A stretch of 64,000 nucleotides of DNA from Gordionus sp. m RMFG-2023 (lineage: Eukaryota; Nematomorpha; Gordioida; Chordodea; Parachordodidae). The notes beneath the pieces are model-generated. The model made no database searches, was not told where the DNA came from, and was given only the letters and a program-made list of their open reading frames with translations. Position 1 is the stretch's first letter. Every line of letters starts with the position of its first letter. The stretch lies in NCBI RefSeq assembly GCF_954871325.1, contig NC_088777.1, forward strand, positions 21,491,366-21,555,365, read 5' to 3'. The position numbers were made by a program, and so were the translations under genes. Positions 1 through 11,811 of the stretch are shown here, piece after piece.

Positions 1-180
1 GGAAAAGGTCCAATCATAAAAGGAAAAGATCCGATCAAAAAAGGAAAAGTTTCAAACAAAAAAAGAAAAGATTCAATCAAAAAGGGAAATGTATCAAGCA
101 AAAAAGGAAAAGTTCCAATCAAAAAATCACAAATGTCAATCAAAAAAGGAAAATTCCCATTCAAAAAAGGACAATCGTAA
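1..180. repeat. ~22 bp tandem array, left terminal array of the IS630-type element
   Basis: At least eight degenerate units of roughly AATCAAAAAAGGAAAAGTTCC. The array is open at the window edge, so its full length is unknown. It mirrors 1265-1548. Confidence 0.8.
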
Positions 181-545
181 TTTTTAATTTTTTTTCTTGC
201 CAATTTTTTAAATTTTCATTTATTTTTGTCATTCCTTCTTATTTTATTTCTAACTTTTTGCGATTTCTTTACTTTATTTTTCATACTATATCTTTTCTTA
301 ATTTATTTTTTTTTCTTTTTAAAAATAATTTATAAATTTTCCGTTATTTTTCCACCTGCTCCATTTTTTTAACAATTCTTTACTTTTTTTTCATCATACA
401 TTCAATATTCTTTTTATGATTTTTTCTCCTTATATTGTAATTTTTTACATACATTTCTAACCTCAATCTTTTAAAGTCATTTTTAAACTTATTTTTTTTG
501 ATCTTTTCTAGTTCTTGATGACCCTTGCAATGCTATGTATTTTAG

Positions 546-818
546 CACATTGTAAATGAAATATTAAATCATCTTGAAGAAGGTAACATGATTAATATGA
601 TTTTTGTGATGGATAATGTTCCATTTCATCATTATCATACAAATAGGGAATCGATAGAAAGAAGAGGGCATACATTGAAATATTTACCACCTTACAGTTC
701 TTATCTTAATTTTATTGAAAATGTGTTTTTTCAATGGAAGGATTTTGTCAGAAATCAAAATCTCAGTAACGAGGAAAAATTAATTCGTATCATAGAGCAT
801 GGAGATTCCAAAATTTAG
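546..818 (+). pseudogene. IS630/Tc1-type transposase, C-terminal DDE_3 fragment
   Basis: The open frame runs from 546 (first ATG at 588) to the stop at 816-818. It carries the second catalytic aspartate in FVMDNVPFHH, the block YLPPYSSYLNFIENVF with the third acidic residue in IEN, and a following QWKDFVRNQ helix. This is the usual end of DDE_3 transposases of the IS630/Tc1 group. The N-terminal helix-turn-helix part and the first catalytic Asp are missing, because the inverted repeat begins just upstream and a TAG closes the frame at 543-545. The family is usually 300 to 350 residues and about 90 remain, so this is a deletion derivative that could only have moved with help in trans. Confidence 0.75.
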
Positions 819-1264
819 AAGAGGGGAAATTATTAATGATTAATATAAATTTTTGTTTCTTACTATATTACATATTTCGTATAATTAAATAATTAGATAT
901 GTAACAAAATCCTAAAATAAAAAAATTGTCTGCCAAAAATTTAGTGAAAATTAAATATAATTCCTAAAAAGAAAAATTGAGAAAAGATCAAAAAAATTAA
1001 GATTAAAAATGATAAGATATTAAAAAGGTTAGAAATGTATGTAAAAGATTATAATATAAGGAGAAAATATCAAAAAGAATAATGTATAATGAAAAAAAGT
1101 AAAGAATTGTTTAAAAAAAATGGAGCAGAGAGGTGAAGAAAAATAACGGAAAATTTATAAATTTTTTAAAAAGACAAAAGATAGTAAGAAAAATAAAGTA
1201 AAGAAATCGCAAAAAGTTAGAAATAAAATAAGAAGGAAGAAAAATTGACATTAAAAAAAGTATT

Positions 1265-1548
1265 TAAAAAATTACGATTTTCTTTGTTTGAATGGGAACT
1301 ATCCTTTTTTGATTGACCATTTTCCTTTCCTTTTTTGATTGACACTTTTCCTTTTTTGATTGGACCTTTTACTTTTTTGTTTGACACTTTTCTTTTTTGA
1401 CTGAACCTTTTCTTTTTTGTTTAACACTTTTCCTTTTTTGATCGGACTTTTTCTTAAACCTTTGGAACTTTTCCTTTTTTGTTTGGGCCTTTTACTTTTA
1501 TGATTGAAACCTTTCCTTTTTTGATCGAGATTTTCCTTTTTTGAATGG
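1265..1548. repeat. ~22 bp tandem array, right terminal array (inverted copy)
   Basis: About twelve degenerate units of TTTTGATTGNACCTTTTCC, the reverse complement of the array at 1-180. It ends at TGAATGG before a different sequence starts. Confidence 0.8.
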
Positions 1549-1549
1549 A

Positions 1550-1604
1550 AAACCCTGTATTGATAATTTAAAATTGAAAACCCTGTATTGATAATTTAAA
1601 ATTT
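1550..1604. repeat. 27 bp direct duplication
   Basis: Two exact copies in tandem of a unit beginning AAAACCCTGTATTGATAATT, directly outside the right end of the IS630-type element. Confidence 0.7.
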
Positions 1605-4600
1605 TTTTTAATCATCATTTAAAATATTTAATCGACATTTTTTAAATTTGATTGATGTTTTACCAAACCGAGTGATTTCACGATTTTGATTTTTAATCTA
1701 AACCTAACCTGACCAAAGAATTTCTTAGGTACGTAGCCATATATCTCACCCTCTATGTTTAATTCTAGATTACATTACATACTTATATTCTTTAATGTAG
1801 AGTAGATGAGCGCTTTGCTGAACCTTATTATATCATTTATTCGTATTTTTTGCTGTATAGTGGATATTTTATTTTACCAGATATCAATTCTTGATCCTTT
1901 CAAATTCTATGCAAACCTTTGTTCGCATCAAATCTTCCCTCTTTCCCATTTTGAAACATTCTTAGTTAGTATACATAAATTTTTTGATATAAAATCGACA
2001 TCTTAATTAGAAACTGGTATGAAAGCGAGTTTTGTAGTTAAAATGGAATTAACCACGAAACCGAGTCTTACAGGAGCAGAAGTTAGGATTGCGTTACATT
2101 TGATGAATAAGGATATCATTTCAGGTAATTAATTTAAAATATTTATTTTATCTAGTGTAGGTCATATAGGAACTTCTTAGACCATAGTCGAGAAAGTTTT
2201 CAAAAAAAATTGTCGGCTATATGTAGATTGGTTTATTATCTCTGCGTGGAGTCGATTAAGTTTTGGAAAGTCTTAACCAGTTCCAGTTGGCCTTCCCTAT
2301 CCTAAGTTTAACGATTTAATTTTTTTTTGATAAACAATCCATTTCGAAATTATCCATTAATTCATAGTAAAAAAAAGAAATTTCAGATTGATTTTGTCTG
2401 AGGCTTTTCATTCTAGGTTTTCGCATTGGTTTCCTTTAATATGATATAAATTTTTTATTATATTTTCGTTTCGTGGAAGTTTTATCTAAGATCATTCAAA
2501 TTTAAATATTGAAATCAAAAAAAATAATCAGAAATTATAATATAAACCATTTCAAATACAAGGACAGAAGTACTACCATAGTGAGAAATGGAAGCTTACC
2601 GAGAATATATAAAAGAGAGAACTAAGAAAATAAAATCTTTTTTAAAAAAATCACATTATTTTTAATTTAAAAAAATGATAATATATTTTTAATTTAATGA
2701 ACGTAAAAAAAAATATATTCTACCAAAATAAATGGGCGTCGTTCACCGTATTTTTTTGAAAAAATAAATTTTATTTTTACAACACTCTTTTTAGAACATT
2801 ATTTTAAAAATAAATATTAGTAAATGTTGAAATTTTTACGACTTAAAAACTATATCAAATAAAAGAAGAAAACCTTTTTTGTAGAATCAATTTACCAGAA
2901 CAAAGAAGGCATTAAAAATACTTTAAATATGATTTTCAATGAGAGTGAGTCAAATTCATTGCCAGTGAACATATTTTTTAGAAGCCTTGAGATAGCCCCT
3001 CACGATAAAATCTATATTGATAACTCATAATTACTCGTTGTCTACTATTTTATGATGAAAATCTGGAACCTAAATAGGAACAGTGTTATACTTCTAAGGA
3101 ACATAGGCGATGACCATGAAGAGATGTGGTCTATTAACAACTTATGAAAGGCAGTTATAAAGAATTCATCCCTATTTTTTATGAGGCCAGGTTAATAGCT
3201 CTCTAAAAAATGGCTTGAGGCGGGCAAGTGGCCCAAATCGGGCTAGGCCGAGCCCTTGCCTAAAATTTAAAAAGTGTAGGCTGGTGTTTAAATTAATTTA
3301 AAATATTTAGGCGAGTCGTTAAAAAATATAAAAAATAAAGTAAAAAATGACGTTTCTCAATTTATTTCTTAGAGATAAAATAATAATTAGAATTTTTATG
3401 GAATTAGGACATAGAAATTATTTTAAATTTCAATAATGCATATTCTCTCATTTCAAAATATTTTAAAATAATTTAATTTTATAATCGAATATGAATAACG
3501 TAATTATTCGATTCGTAGTATACACATGATCGTATTTTTATAATTAATCCCCGTGACTTGGAAATTTAAAGATTCGCAAATTCTACTTTGAATAATAAAT
3601 ACATGTTTTTTGATAATAATTTTTTAGTGATAATATTTAGTTGAGTTGATAATTTCACATTTTATAAAAAAGCTTGCTATATTATTAAAATTTTGAATAA
3701 TTAACTTATAAAAACAAGAATTCTATAAATATAACCTTTTCAATCGTAGTGATGTATAATGCAATATACGTAAATTTTAAATAATATAAATATCATTATA
3801 ATTTAAAATAACATGTTTTCTATTGCACTCTAATAATCTGTAAAATTTGGTATAATTGTGTAATGTAAATGATGTATTGCTTGATATATACGAGTATGAC
3901 ATTTAATAGCAATCTTGTTACTAAAACTTTAAAGAGAATTCTAAACATACGGGCTATAAATATAATTTCAACAGGATTATTAAATTAAAAATAGAATAAA
4001 CTTTATGATCTCCCATACAAGTGTTTTCGCCTATGATCCGATAAATTATAGGTTTCTTAGAATTCTATAATATATTTTTTTAATCGTATTTTATCATAGA
4101 TTTAAAAAATGATACTAGAAACAATATTTATATAGTGCAACTTGTCTAATGAGTTCAATCTAGGGGCATAACTATTTTGTGCAACATACTTTGTTCTAAA
4201 CAATTTCTATTTATTGCCATTTATACTATTATTACAAACACATTGTCAATTCGAGCATCCAAATAAGCACATAGACAAGTCGCATTGAATTCGGATACTT
4301 ACAATAAAACTTTGTGCCAATTTGCTACATAAAACCCTATCACACCAACCAGGGCATCTTGTTTTCATGTATTCATTTGCTTTTGAAATATCTTCTTCAT
4401 AAGGGTAGCTAAAAGGTATAATTAAAAATGTTTAGGCAGTGTAATAACTAGTTCTAATTCAGTGAAAAATGAGAATACGTATTTTGACTTAAATTTATTA
4501 GCAAATAAAGTGTAATTTGTTTAGAAATATAATTTCGTTATTTTTGCCTCTTGCATATATATGGTTCTAAATATTTTTCAAATGGTAGTTCTTGAGACCT

Positions 4601-4996
4601 GGAAAAACTAGAACAAGTAGGGCTGAGTATCTTAGACAGCAAAAACCTAGATGGAATAATACTCAATCCCTGGGCTAGAACCTTTAGCTTGGGATTATAT
4701 CTGTATAGAATGCCTTAAAATTCTCTCTTAAAAATGTCAATTTCTACAAAACATCTATTTTCCTGACTATGCTAAAAACTCTTTACTATCTCTGGGCGAA
4801 AACTATTATCTCAAGCAGAGAATATAAATAGAAGTATGCAGATCCAACTGCCAATCTATCCATGGTTTAGACCCTTACAATATTAATTGTTGTTTTTAAA
4901 TAGTAAGAAAAAATTTTAAAATAAATTTTTACTCTATTGTTAATTATTATGTCTACTTTTAATAAAAAAATTTAAAAAAATTATTTTTTACTATTT
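1605..4996. other. Unassigned A+T-rich region
   Basis: No recognisable gene. 2018-2126 is a short ATG frame that ends at a GT and could be an exon, without any homology I recognise. 2885-3030 is another short open stretch. A G+C-rich island at 3211-3260 (GGCGGGCAAGTGGCCC, GGGCTAGGCCGAGCCC) looks like the subterminal sequence of a hAT end, but I find no partner. The rest shows nothing beyond A+T-rich sequence. Confidence 0.5.
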
Positions 4997-5000
4997 TTAA

Positions 5001-6981
5001 CCCATTAATGGTCAAGGTACCATATCTGCATCAGTTGTTATTTATTAATTTTTCACATATAAATTTTTTGAGCTGAAATAATTTCACATATGATTCTTAT
5101 AGATTGTAACATAAAAAAAACATAAAAAATATTTATTTTTGAGTGCGCTAGATGCCACTGAAGTTCGACAATTTTGGACTATTAAAATGCTAAATGTTCT
5201 AGGCTCCCTTGATGAAAGAGTATTTTTTTTAATGCAATTAATATAAATTTATTTCTTCCTTAACCTATTCTAATTAATTTTGGCCCATCATTCTATCTAT
5301 TTTTCTATTTATAATCATGTTTTTTACTGTTCCATTTATGCAACCGTTGACCATATAAGGGTTCAAAAAAATTTTTCTAAAAAAAATTATATAAAAAAAT
5401 TTGCCATAATATTTAATTATAAAGTTTATATTCTTACTAAACAAAAATACTATTTCATCATAATATATTTATTATTTATAAAAAAATCTTGAAAAATCAT
5501 AATTTTATTCTTATTCTCATTATATTTTTTCTTGGAATATAAAAATTATTTGTAGATTATTTATTATCATCTTATATCTGCCATATTTTTAAATAATATT
5601 AAAATATTATTATATCCCATGCTTTCCGATGAAGACCATGTATATAAAACAGTTCTAATTATACCTCCTAATGTAATGATCTAACTGAAACACCTAATCT
5701 TCCACTATATACTGCAGGGGAGATCGAAATCCAAAATCCAGCAGACATTTTTATTGTATCAGAAACCTCAATATCTACAAATCAAGAAAGCAAATTAAAT
5801 TTTCCAATTTAGAATGGAGGAAATTTAATCCAATTTACACATCGAGACATACTGAAAATGACATTGAATTATTATTGAATTTCAATTTAATTTGATCGGA
5901 AAAACAAACTCCAATAAATATTTGAATTATTTTTTGATCAAGAAATGTATTCACTGCTTGTGGGTCACTTACATAATTATTCCAAACAAAACAATAGACC
6001 AAATTTTATTACAACCACCGAGTCAGATATGAAAAGATATATATGAATTCTTTTGCTTACTGAATATCATTCCTTACTGCAAGAACGAATATATTGGTCG
6101 AATGACAATGATATTACTACACCAATCGTTAGAAATTCAATGATACAACATACATTTCGCGTATTAAAAGGAATCTACCTAATAACTCAACTTTTGATGA
6201 AGAAGATAATCTTTCAAAAGTCCGCCTATCTTTAAATTTTCTAAATAAAAGTTTCAACAATTTTGTATATTTTAATTTATGCATAGATGAGCAAATGATA
6301 CCGTACCGAGGAAAACATTACTGTAATATGTTTATCAAAGGTAAACCCATTCGATTTGGATATAATCATTAACCTCCCTTGCTTCCTCCGATGGATATAT
6401 ATTTGGATTTAATAAAATAAGACAATGGCTTGGTTGTTACAATATAAGTACCTTCTTTGCATTCTATTCAATTCGATATTTTTTACATCTATAAGGCTTT
6501 TATCGTATTTGAAGCATCTTGAATTTTTCGCAACTGGGACTATAAGAGAAAATAGATTTAACAATTAAAGTTAAGAGAGGATACCACCGATTTGAAAAGA
6601 CATATAAAATATTTGTAATTCGATTGAATGATAGTTCAGTGGTGACAGTTGCAACAACATGTAAAGATCTTAGCCCTCAAAATAAAAATCTTAAAAGTTC
6701 CTAAATTTCCATATGGGTAGCGTTGATATGTGCGATAACCTAGTGTCAACATATTGAATAAATATATGAGGTAAAAAATGGTGGTGGCCTAAGCAATTTT
6801 ATTGATGTAGAAGCAGTAAATTTGTGGAAGTTATGGAAGTGAATCCTGATGATAAAAAATCATTACTAACATTGATTTTATCGTGCCAATTTTTCTATGA
6901 TTTCTTAGTTAGACTAAAATAAATAAAATTTGAAAATATCAAGAAATTTCATCGGCTGGAAAAAGTGTGACCATTAATGGG
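5001..6981 (+). mobile_element. piggyBac-type DNA transposon, complete termini, decayed gene
   Basis: The left end CCCATTAATGGTCA (5001-5014) and the right end TGACCATTAATGGG (6968-6981) are perfect 14 bp inverted repeats. TTAA flanks both (4997-5000 and 6982-6985), as expected for piggyBac insertion. The 1981 bp between them hold the remains of one transposase gene on the plus strand. Frameshifts and stops are spread through it, so the copy is dead although its ends are intact. Confidence 0.93.
5640..6930 (+). pseudogene. piggyBac transposase pseudogene
   Basis: Pieces in order, in shifting frames: a block resembling NLEWRKFN near 5810; QERIYWSNDNDI and following residues at 6053-6235, matching the conserved QERLYWS region before the catalytic core; NLCIDEQMIPYRGKH and FIKGKPIRFGY near 6270-6362, which include the first catalytic Asp; ASSDGYIFGF after a frameshift near 6385; FATGTIRENRF near 6520; VIRLNDSSVVTVATT near 6610; GSVDMCDNLVSTY near 6715 and KKWWWP near 6775. 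The order is that of a PGBD4-like protein of about 550 to 600 residues. Internal TAA and TAG codons and several frameshifts make it nonfunctional. Confidence 0.88.
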
Positions 6982-7232
6982 TTAATAAAATTTTATTTTT
7001 TTCAATTTATATATATTATTTTATGAATATCTTATATTTTTAGGTAACATTTTTAAATTTATCAATATTTTTTCAACTTATCAAAATTTGTTTTAATTTA
7101 TCAATATTTTTTATGAACGTTTTAAACTTTTTGATATGTTTAATAATAAACAAATATTGAAATTTACATCAAAAAAAATTATTTTTTGGTCCTTTTGGGA
7201 AAAAATCCAACTATTAGAATTTAAGTTATTAA

Positions 7233-8631
7233 CAGGGATGTGAACCAGAACCCAGACCCTGAACCCTTGTATTTTGGCTGAACCCGAACCGGGACCATTT
7301 TTGAAAGTGGAGGGTCCAAGGGTTCTAGGTGTCATAAAAAAATTTAAAAATAATAATACAATTTTTTTAAAAATAATACAATTTATTTTAAATTTTATTA
7401 ACTTTTTTGTGGAATCATTTATTTCATCTTCGCGTTATTCTTTCAATTTTCTTCCTGGACTTTCATTTTATTTAGAGATTGATATCATAAATTATTTTCC
7501 AATATAATAATGTTTTATTATGTAAATTTATTAATATGCTATGTTATAGAAATACGTTGATTATTTTGAAAGTGAATTATTTTGCAGTACAAGAAATAAT
7601 ATTTTAATTTAAATGATAATGCACAACACGTTGGTCCTCAATTTGTATGATGCTAGAATGATTATTAAGTTTGAAAATTTCTGTAATTATTTTATTATAG
7701 GAGCATGTGATGTCATTTTGTCGGAAGATGATTGATGCCAAATAAAGGACCTTACTAGTGTATTAGTTCCTTTAAAAATAACATTAAGATTACAATCAGA
7801 ACAATTATGTTAATTAGATGCCGATTAGATTTAGAAAAATTTACAGTCCTTTTTATACGAAATATTAGAACATGAAAAATCGAGAGAACAATATTTGCAA
7901 AATAGTGTTGTATACGCTTCTATATATTTAGACCCTAGATATCAAGTTTTATTGAGTACTGAAAAACAAATGGCTAGAGACCATCTTAAGGATTTATGGC
8001 ATAAGTCAAACTCCATTATTTACAATATATTGGAGGCTATGACAATACCTATTGGTTGTAGTGATAATAATAATGATAGCAACATTGATGATCTTGAAAT
8101 TTTACTTTTAGATAGATAAAAAAAAATCAAATTAGATAGAAAGGAGGATCAAAAAATGTCTATTGCATCTTTAATAGTAAGGTTCTCAGAAGTTAAGAGA
8201 ATAAATAAGGATATAAATATTTTAAAATTCTGAGAAGAAAATTCTTCAATATATCCAGAATTATATATCTTATCTAGAATCTTCATGGCTGCACCGGCGA
8301 CACAAGTACAATAATTTTATAAAGATAACTCTCTATTTTAGGTAAGGGTAGAACGTGAATTAAAATTTATATTGTCTACTTTACGTGGAAATCTTAAGGA
8401 TGATATTTTAGAAGATATTATGATTGTGCGAGAATAAAACATTTAAAATATAAATTATTTCATTTTAAAATTTTTCATTTGTAAATTATGAATATGTATA
8501 TATTGAAGTATAATAATAAATAAATAAAAAAATCTTACTTTGAGTCATTATTTTTATCCCTGAACCCGGACCCGGTTTCAAATTTTATTCCTGTACCCGA
8601 ACCCTTTTTTGTAGAAGGGTTCACATCCCTG
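7233..8631 (+). mobile_element. hAT element, family CAGGGATGTGAACC, with 8 bp target duplication
   Basis: Terminal inverted repeat CAGGGATGTGAACC at 7233 and its complement ending at 8631. Flanks GTTATTAA (7225-7232) and GTTATAAA (8632-8639) are a one-mismatch 8 bp target duplication. Subterminal sequence is rich in GAACCCGAACC-type motifs. The 1399 bp element is shorter than an autonomous hAT and holds only C-terminal transposase pieces. A related copy lies at 21747-22544. Confidence 0.88.
7860..8437 (+). pseudogene. hAT transposase, C-terminal part, decayed
   Basis: At 7895-8119 the frame reads ASIYLDPRYQVLLS and HLKDLW, typical of the region before the dimerisation domain. After a gap, 8215-8437 gives YPELYILSRIFMAAPATQ, then VRVERELKFILSTL and DDILEDIMIVRE, the hAT dimerisation domain. 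A TGA stands where the domain normally has Trp (KF-stop-EENS, near 8232). Between PATQ and VRVER lie 36 nt that start GTACAA and end TTTTAG and can be read as a tiny intron (8306-8341) or as an insertion. The related copy at 21747 lacks them. The N-terminal BED finger and first catalytic residues are missing. Confidence 0.8.
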
Positions 8632-8639
8632 GTTATAAA

Positions 8640-10339
8640 TATGACAATAAATATAGACATCTTTTGGCTAAATTTTATTCTTCCTTAATTTTAAAATTAA
8701 ATAATTATAATGTAGTTCTGCTTCAGAAAAAAAAGAAGAAAATTTAATAATATTGTGAATGATAAATTTATAAATTAGACTTGCCTTTTAATAATATAAT
8801 CAGGGGGGGGGGGTTGATCGATTTTAAAAAGATTTTGATATAGATCAAATGTTCATATTTTGCAAGTAAAAGTTTTGAAATTAGATTTATGTTTAAATAA
8901 TAATAATTAATTCTTAAATTAAAATATTTAATTCTTAGATTATATTTACAATATTTAATTTTCAAATTATAATTAAATTTTGTAATTTATAATTAAATTA
9001 ATGTTTGAATTTTAAAAGATCTCGCAATTACTCTAAATTTCATATTATTTTCTTATAAAATTCATATCTATACAAAATCTCGTACCCACTTCTATCATGT
9101 TAAAATGACTGCGATTCATTTAAAAATGCTACATCGGGCCTAAATTTAAAAAAAATTGAGCAGCAATTAAAAATAAAAAATTTATTAAAATGCAGGGTTC
9201 TAATAGAAAACACTGTCCGATCGGGAGAGTCGTTTATAAAAGTATTAAGATTTTCCTGGAGGAGGAGTGGCTTTGAATTCTGTTATATTAAGATTTTATA
9301 AAGTTAAAGTTATTAATCTTTTATTTTTTTGAATATAAGTTTTATTGTATCGAAGTTACAGTATAAAAATTTATAAATTTATCATGGAGTTTCGAAGCCT
9401 CGAGATACTGAATAGATTCAATATATAACCAGAAATAGATATATGCTGCGATGTTATCGACGATAGGTAGAAGCTTATTTCATTCTTTACGAGTTTGAGT
9501 TCGTCAAATATCAGCACAATTAAAGTACAAAGAAATAATTGAATTGTTATGACATAACTATACAAACGACGAATCATGTTACACGGATATCAAAACAATC
9601 ACGCTGACGAATTGGTGAGGTCGACGACAAGTGTGTAGTGGAAAACAATATCAATCCAATAAAGGGATGGAGCATAGGTTTTTGGTTTGCACCCAGTGAA
9701 AATCCTGTCATGCAGACGCTGCATACAAGTCATTATTTTTTTTTTGTAAAAAAAATCCACTTATGAATTTTGAAAAAGGTTTGGCATGTCTAACGATATG
9801 CCTTATAACAAAAATAGACATATATGTGAATTAGCGACTTTTGCGAGATCGTCATGACGAGAAAGAGAAATATGTTGAACGAATATTTATCGGCGCCGAT
9901 ATTAGACTTTTAGAAAAATATCGGATTTTTTATTTTTATACACATGTTTTATTTTATTTTTCGATATTCTTTATTTATTTTTGAACTTATTTCCCTCTCT
10001 CGTAAATCTTCATAATTCCCACAAAAAAGTATCTTTATAATAAAAAATGTTTAATGTTTTTTTGAATTTTTTAAGATAAAGAAGTAAATTATAATAATAA
10101 ACTAATAAAAAAGAAAATTATCCAAAATTCTTGTGTATTTTTATTTGTCTCTTGTTTATTAAATTGTTTTCATTAAGAAAGAACATATAGTAAATAGAAA
10201 CCATGCGAATTCAAATTTTATTAATTAACAAAGATATCAATATAATATCTCAATCGATCCTCTTGATTATTGGAGGGTTATTGTTCAAAGGTTTTCAACT
10301 TTGAAAAACCTTGCATGTATATTTGGCATCACCTGCAAC
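8640..10339. other. Unassigned region with a G11 run
   Basis: No gene recognised. 8803-8813 is a run of eleven G. 9360-9900 is less A+T-rich than its surroundings and contains short frames on the minus strand without recognisable motifs. I see nothing else in this stretch. Confidence 0.4.
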
Positions 10340-10689
10340 TAGTGATGTTAAGGTAACTAGTTACCTTTTGGCTAAAAAATAACTGTAACTAGTTATATTT
10401 TAAAAATTGTAACTAGTTATATTTTAAAAATTGTAACTAGTAACTGTAACTAGTTAAAATTTTTGAAATGTAACTGCCAAAAGTAACTAGTTACTTTTAA
10501 AGATATATTCAAATAATTAATTTTATTTTTAATATGTTGTGATAAATTAATTTTAAATTAAATTTATTAATTTAAAATTTTGTGAAAATGTCTGATTGTT
10601 CCCAACAATAACACAAATACTTATATGTATGGCAGATGTGCAGGGATTAAAATATTGTCAACCTCTAAAGGATACTATATTAGCTAGTA

Positions 10690-11220
10690 TTGAAAAAAGG
10701 TAACTAAAATCAAATAATTATTTATAAATTAATAATATCATGTCATAGGTTTAATAATCTTTATGATAATGACATCATTGCTGCAATTCTTCACCCTTTA
10801 TTTAAAACTGACTGGCCTTGAATAAGGCAAGAAAAAAATAAAGCAAAAAAGGAGGAAATTTTAAATTTAATAAATACCTTAATACCTCAAAGTGAATCCC
10901 AGACGAATGAATCATGCTCAAAACCAACATCACTTGATATAGTTGGATTTTTTGACCTAAAGCGCCAAAATATTCTGGATAATGAACTTATAGAAAACTT
11001 TATCAAATCTAATAACAACACTTTTTCTTTATATAACGATTTTCCAAAGTTAAAATTAATCTTTATTAAATATAATGTTGTTCTAACATCAAGTGCTCCC
11101 GTAGAGCGCTTATTCAGTCTAGGTAGCTCATTTTTGGAGATAAACGAGCACGTCTCCTAGATAATAACTTTGAAATTAATTTGTTGTTAAAAGCAAATAA
11201 ACATTTATTAGATTTAATTT
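10690..11220 (+). pseudogene. hAT transposase C-terminal half, decayed
   Basis: The frame runs through NDIIAAILHPLFKTDW (near 10770), a linker [19 protein letters not shown], then [20 protein letters not shown] (near 11060-11120), the start of the dimerisation domain (Ser-Ala-Pro-Val-Glu-Arg). A one-base shift near 11130 leads to [20 protein letters not shown]. Stops and this shift make it a pseudogene. BED finger and first catalytic Asp are absent. Confidence 0.8.
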
Positions 11221-11310
11221 TTATGAAAAATAAATGTTTTTTTTCAATGCAAATATATATTTTTATGAAAAATAAATGTTTTTTTTCAATGCAAATATAT
11301 ATTTTTATAT
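11216..11310. repeat. ~42 bp tandem duplication inside the hAT element
   Basis: Two copies in tandem of a unit beginning TATGAAAAATAAATG, located just after the transposase fragment. Confidence 0.7.
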
Positions 11311-11652
11311 TCGATGTAAATATTCAATTTTGCGATATTTTTTTATATAAATAAATTGTATATTATTTTAAATAACTGATTATACTTTGTTTATCCTAAT
11401 TTTTTTTATATAAAATAAATGCATTCAATAAATAAATAATGCGCATATGAAGGATGTATAAAGTAAGTAACTAGTTATTTTTGAAAATAACTGTAACTAA
11501 TAACTAGTTACCTTTGTAAAAATGTAACTAGTAACTGTAACTAGTTTTTTGCCAATGTAACTAGTAACTGTAACTAGTTATGTTTCAAAAGTAACTTTTA
11601 ACATCACTATGCAACAAATGCTCCATCAGAATCAGTCTTCAGCATAGCTGGT

Positions 11653-11811
11653 TAGCGTTGTTAAACGCTTTTATTTGAGTCGATTTTTAAAAATGGCTAA
11701 CTCAATATTTTAGTATGAGCAAAACTTTAGACTTGTATAATTTTTTTCGGATAAAATATCTAGTCCAACCCTTTTAAAAAATCAGCTCAAATCAAGCCGT
11801 TTAACACCACA
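11653..11811. mobile_element. Degenerate hAT MITE, family TAGTGTTGTTAAACGGCTC
   Basis: The left end AGCGTTGTTAAACG, then GAGTCGATTTTTAAAAATGG and CTAACTCAATATTTTA, match the left half of the MITE at 45078-45300. The right end AAATCAAGCCGTTTAACACC matches its right half. No clear target duplication remains. An older copy of the same family. Confidence 0.65.

Larger units (their letters stand above)
1..1548 (+). mobile_element. IS630/Tc1-type DNA transposon with long tandem-repeat inverted ends (left end cut by window)
   Basis: Bases 1-180 are a degenerate ~22 bp tandem array (core TCAAAAAAGGAAAAG). Bases about 1265-1548 hold the same array in reverse complement. Between array and centre, 180-500 and 1005-1265 are also reverse complements of each other, with shared islands such as TGGAGCAG and ACATACATTTCTAACC. 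Each inverted end is therefore at least 500 bp: a repeat array outside and unique sequence inside. The short centre holds a DDE transposase fragment. Family: DDE_3 (IS630/Tc1/mariner); long ends with subterminal repeats are a known but less common form. Left boundary and target duplication cannot be seen. Confidence 0.8.
10340..11609 (+). mobile_element. hAT element, family TAGTGATGTTAA, subterminal GTAACTAGTTA repeats
   Basis: Left end TAGTGATGTTAAGGTAACT at 10340 and the complement of TAGTGATGTTAAAAGTWACT ending at 11609. TGCAAC abuts both ends exactly (10334-10339 and 11610-11615), probably the remains of an 8 bp target duplication. Both ends carry many copies of GTAACTAGTTA or GTAACTAGTAACTG in either orientation, the subterminal repeats used for transposase binding in hATs. 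A 1270 bp, internally deleted copy. A further remnant of the family is at 29740-30010. Confidence 0.85.

Noticed and set aside
1-180. CRISPR-like array
   Set aside because: Units are ~22 bp, contiguous and degenerate without spacers, and mirrored at the other end of a transposon.
2018-2126. Short ATG frame followed by GT, possible exon
   Set aside because: 36 codons, no partner exon or homology; kept only as a remark.
7111-7507. Frames across the left end of the 7233 hAT on both strands
   Set aside because: They read through the inverted terminal repeat and its GAACCC motifs; not genes.
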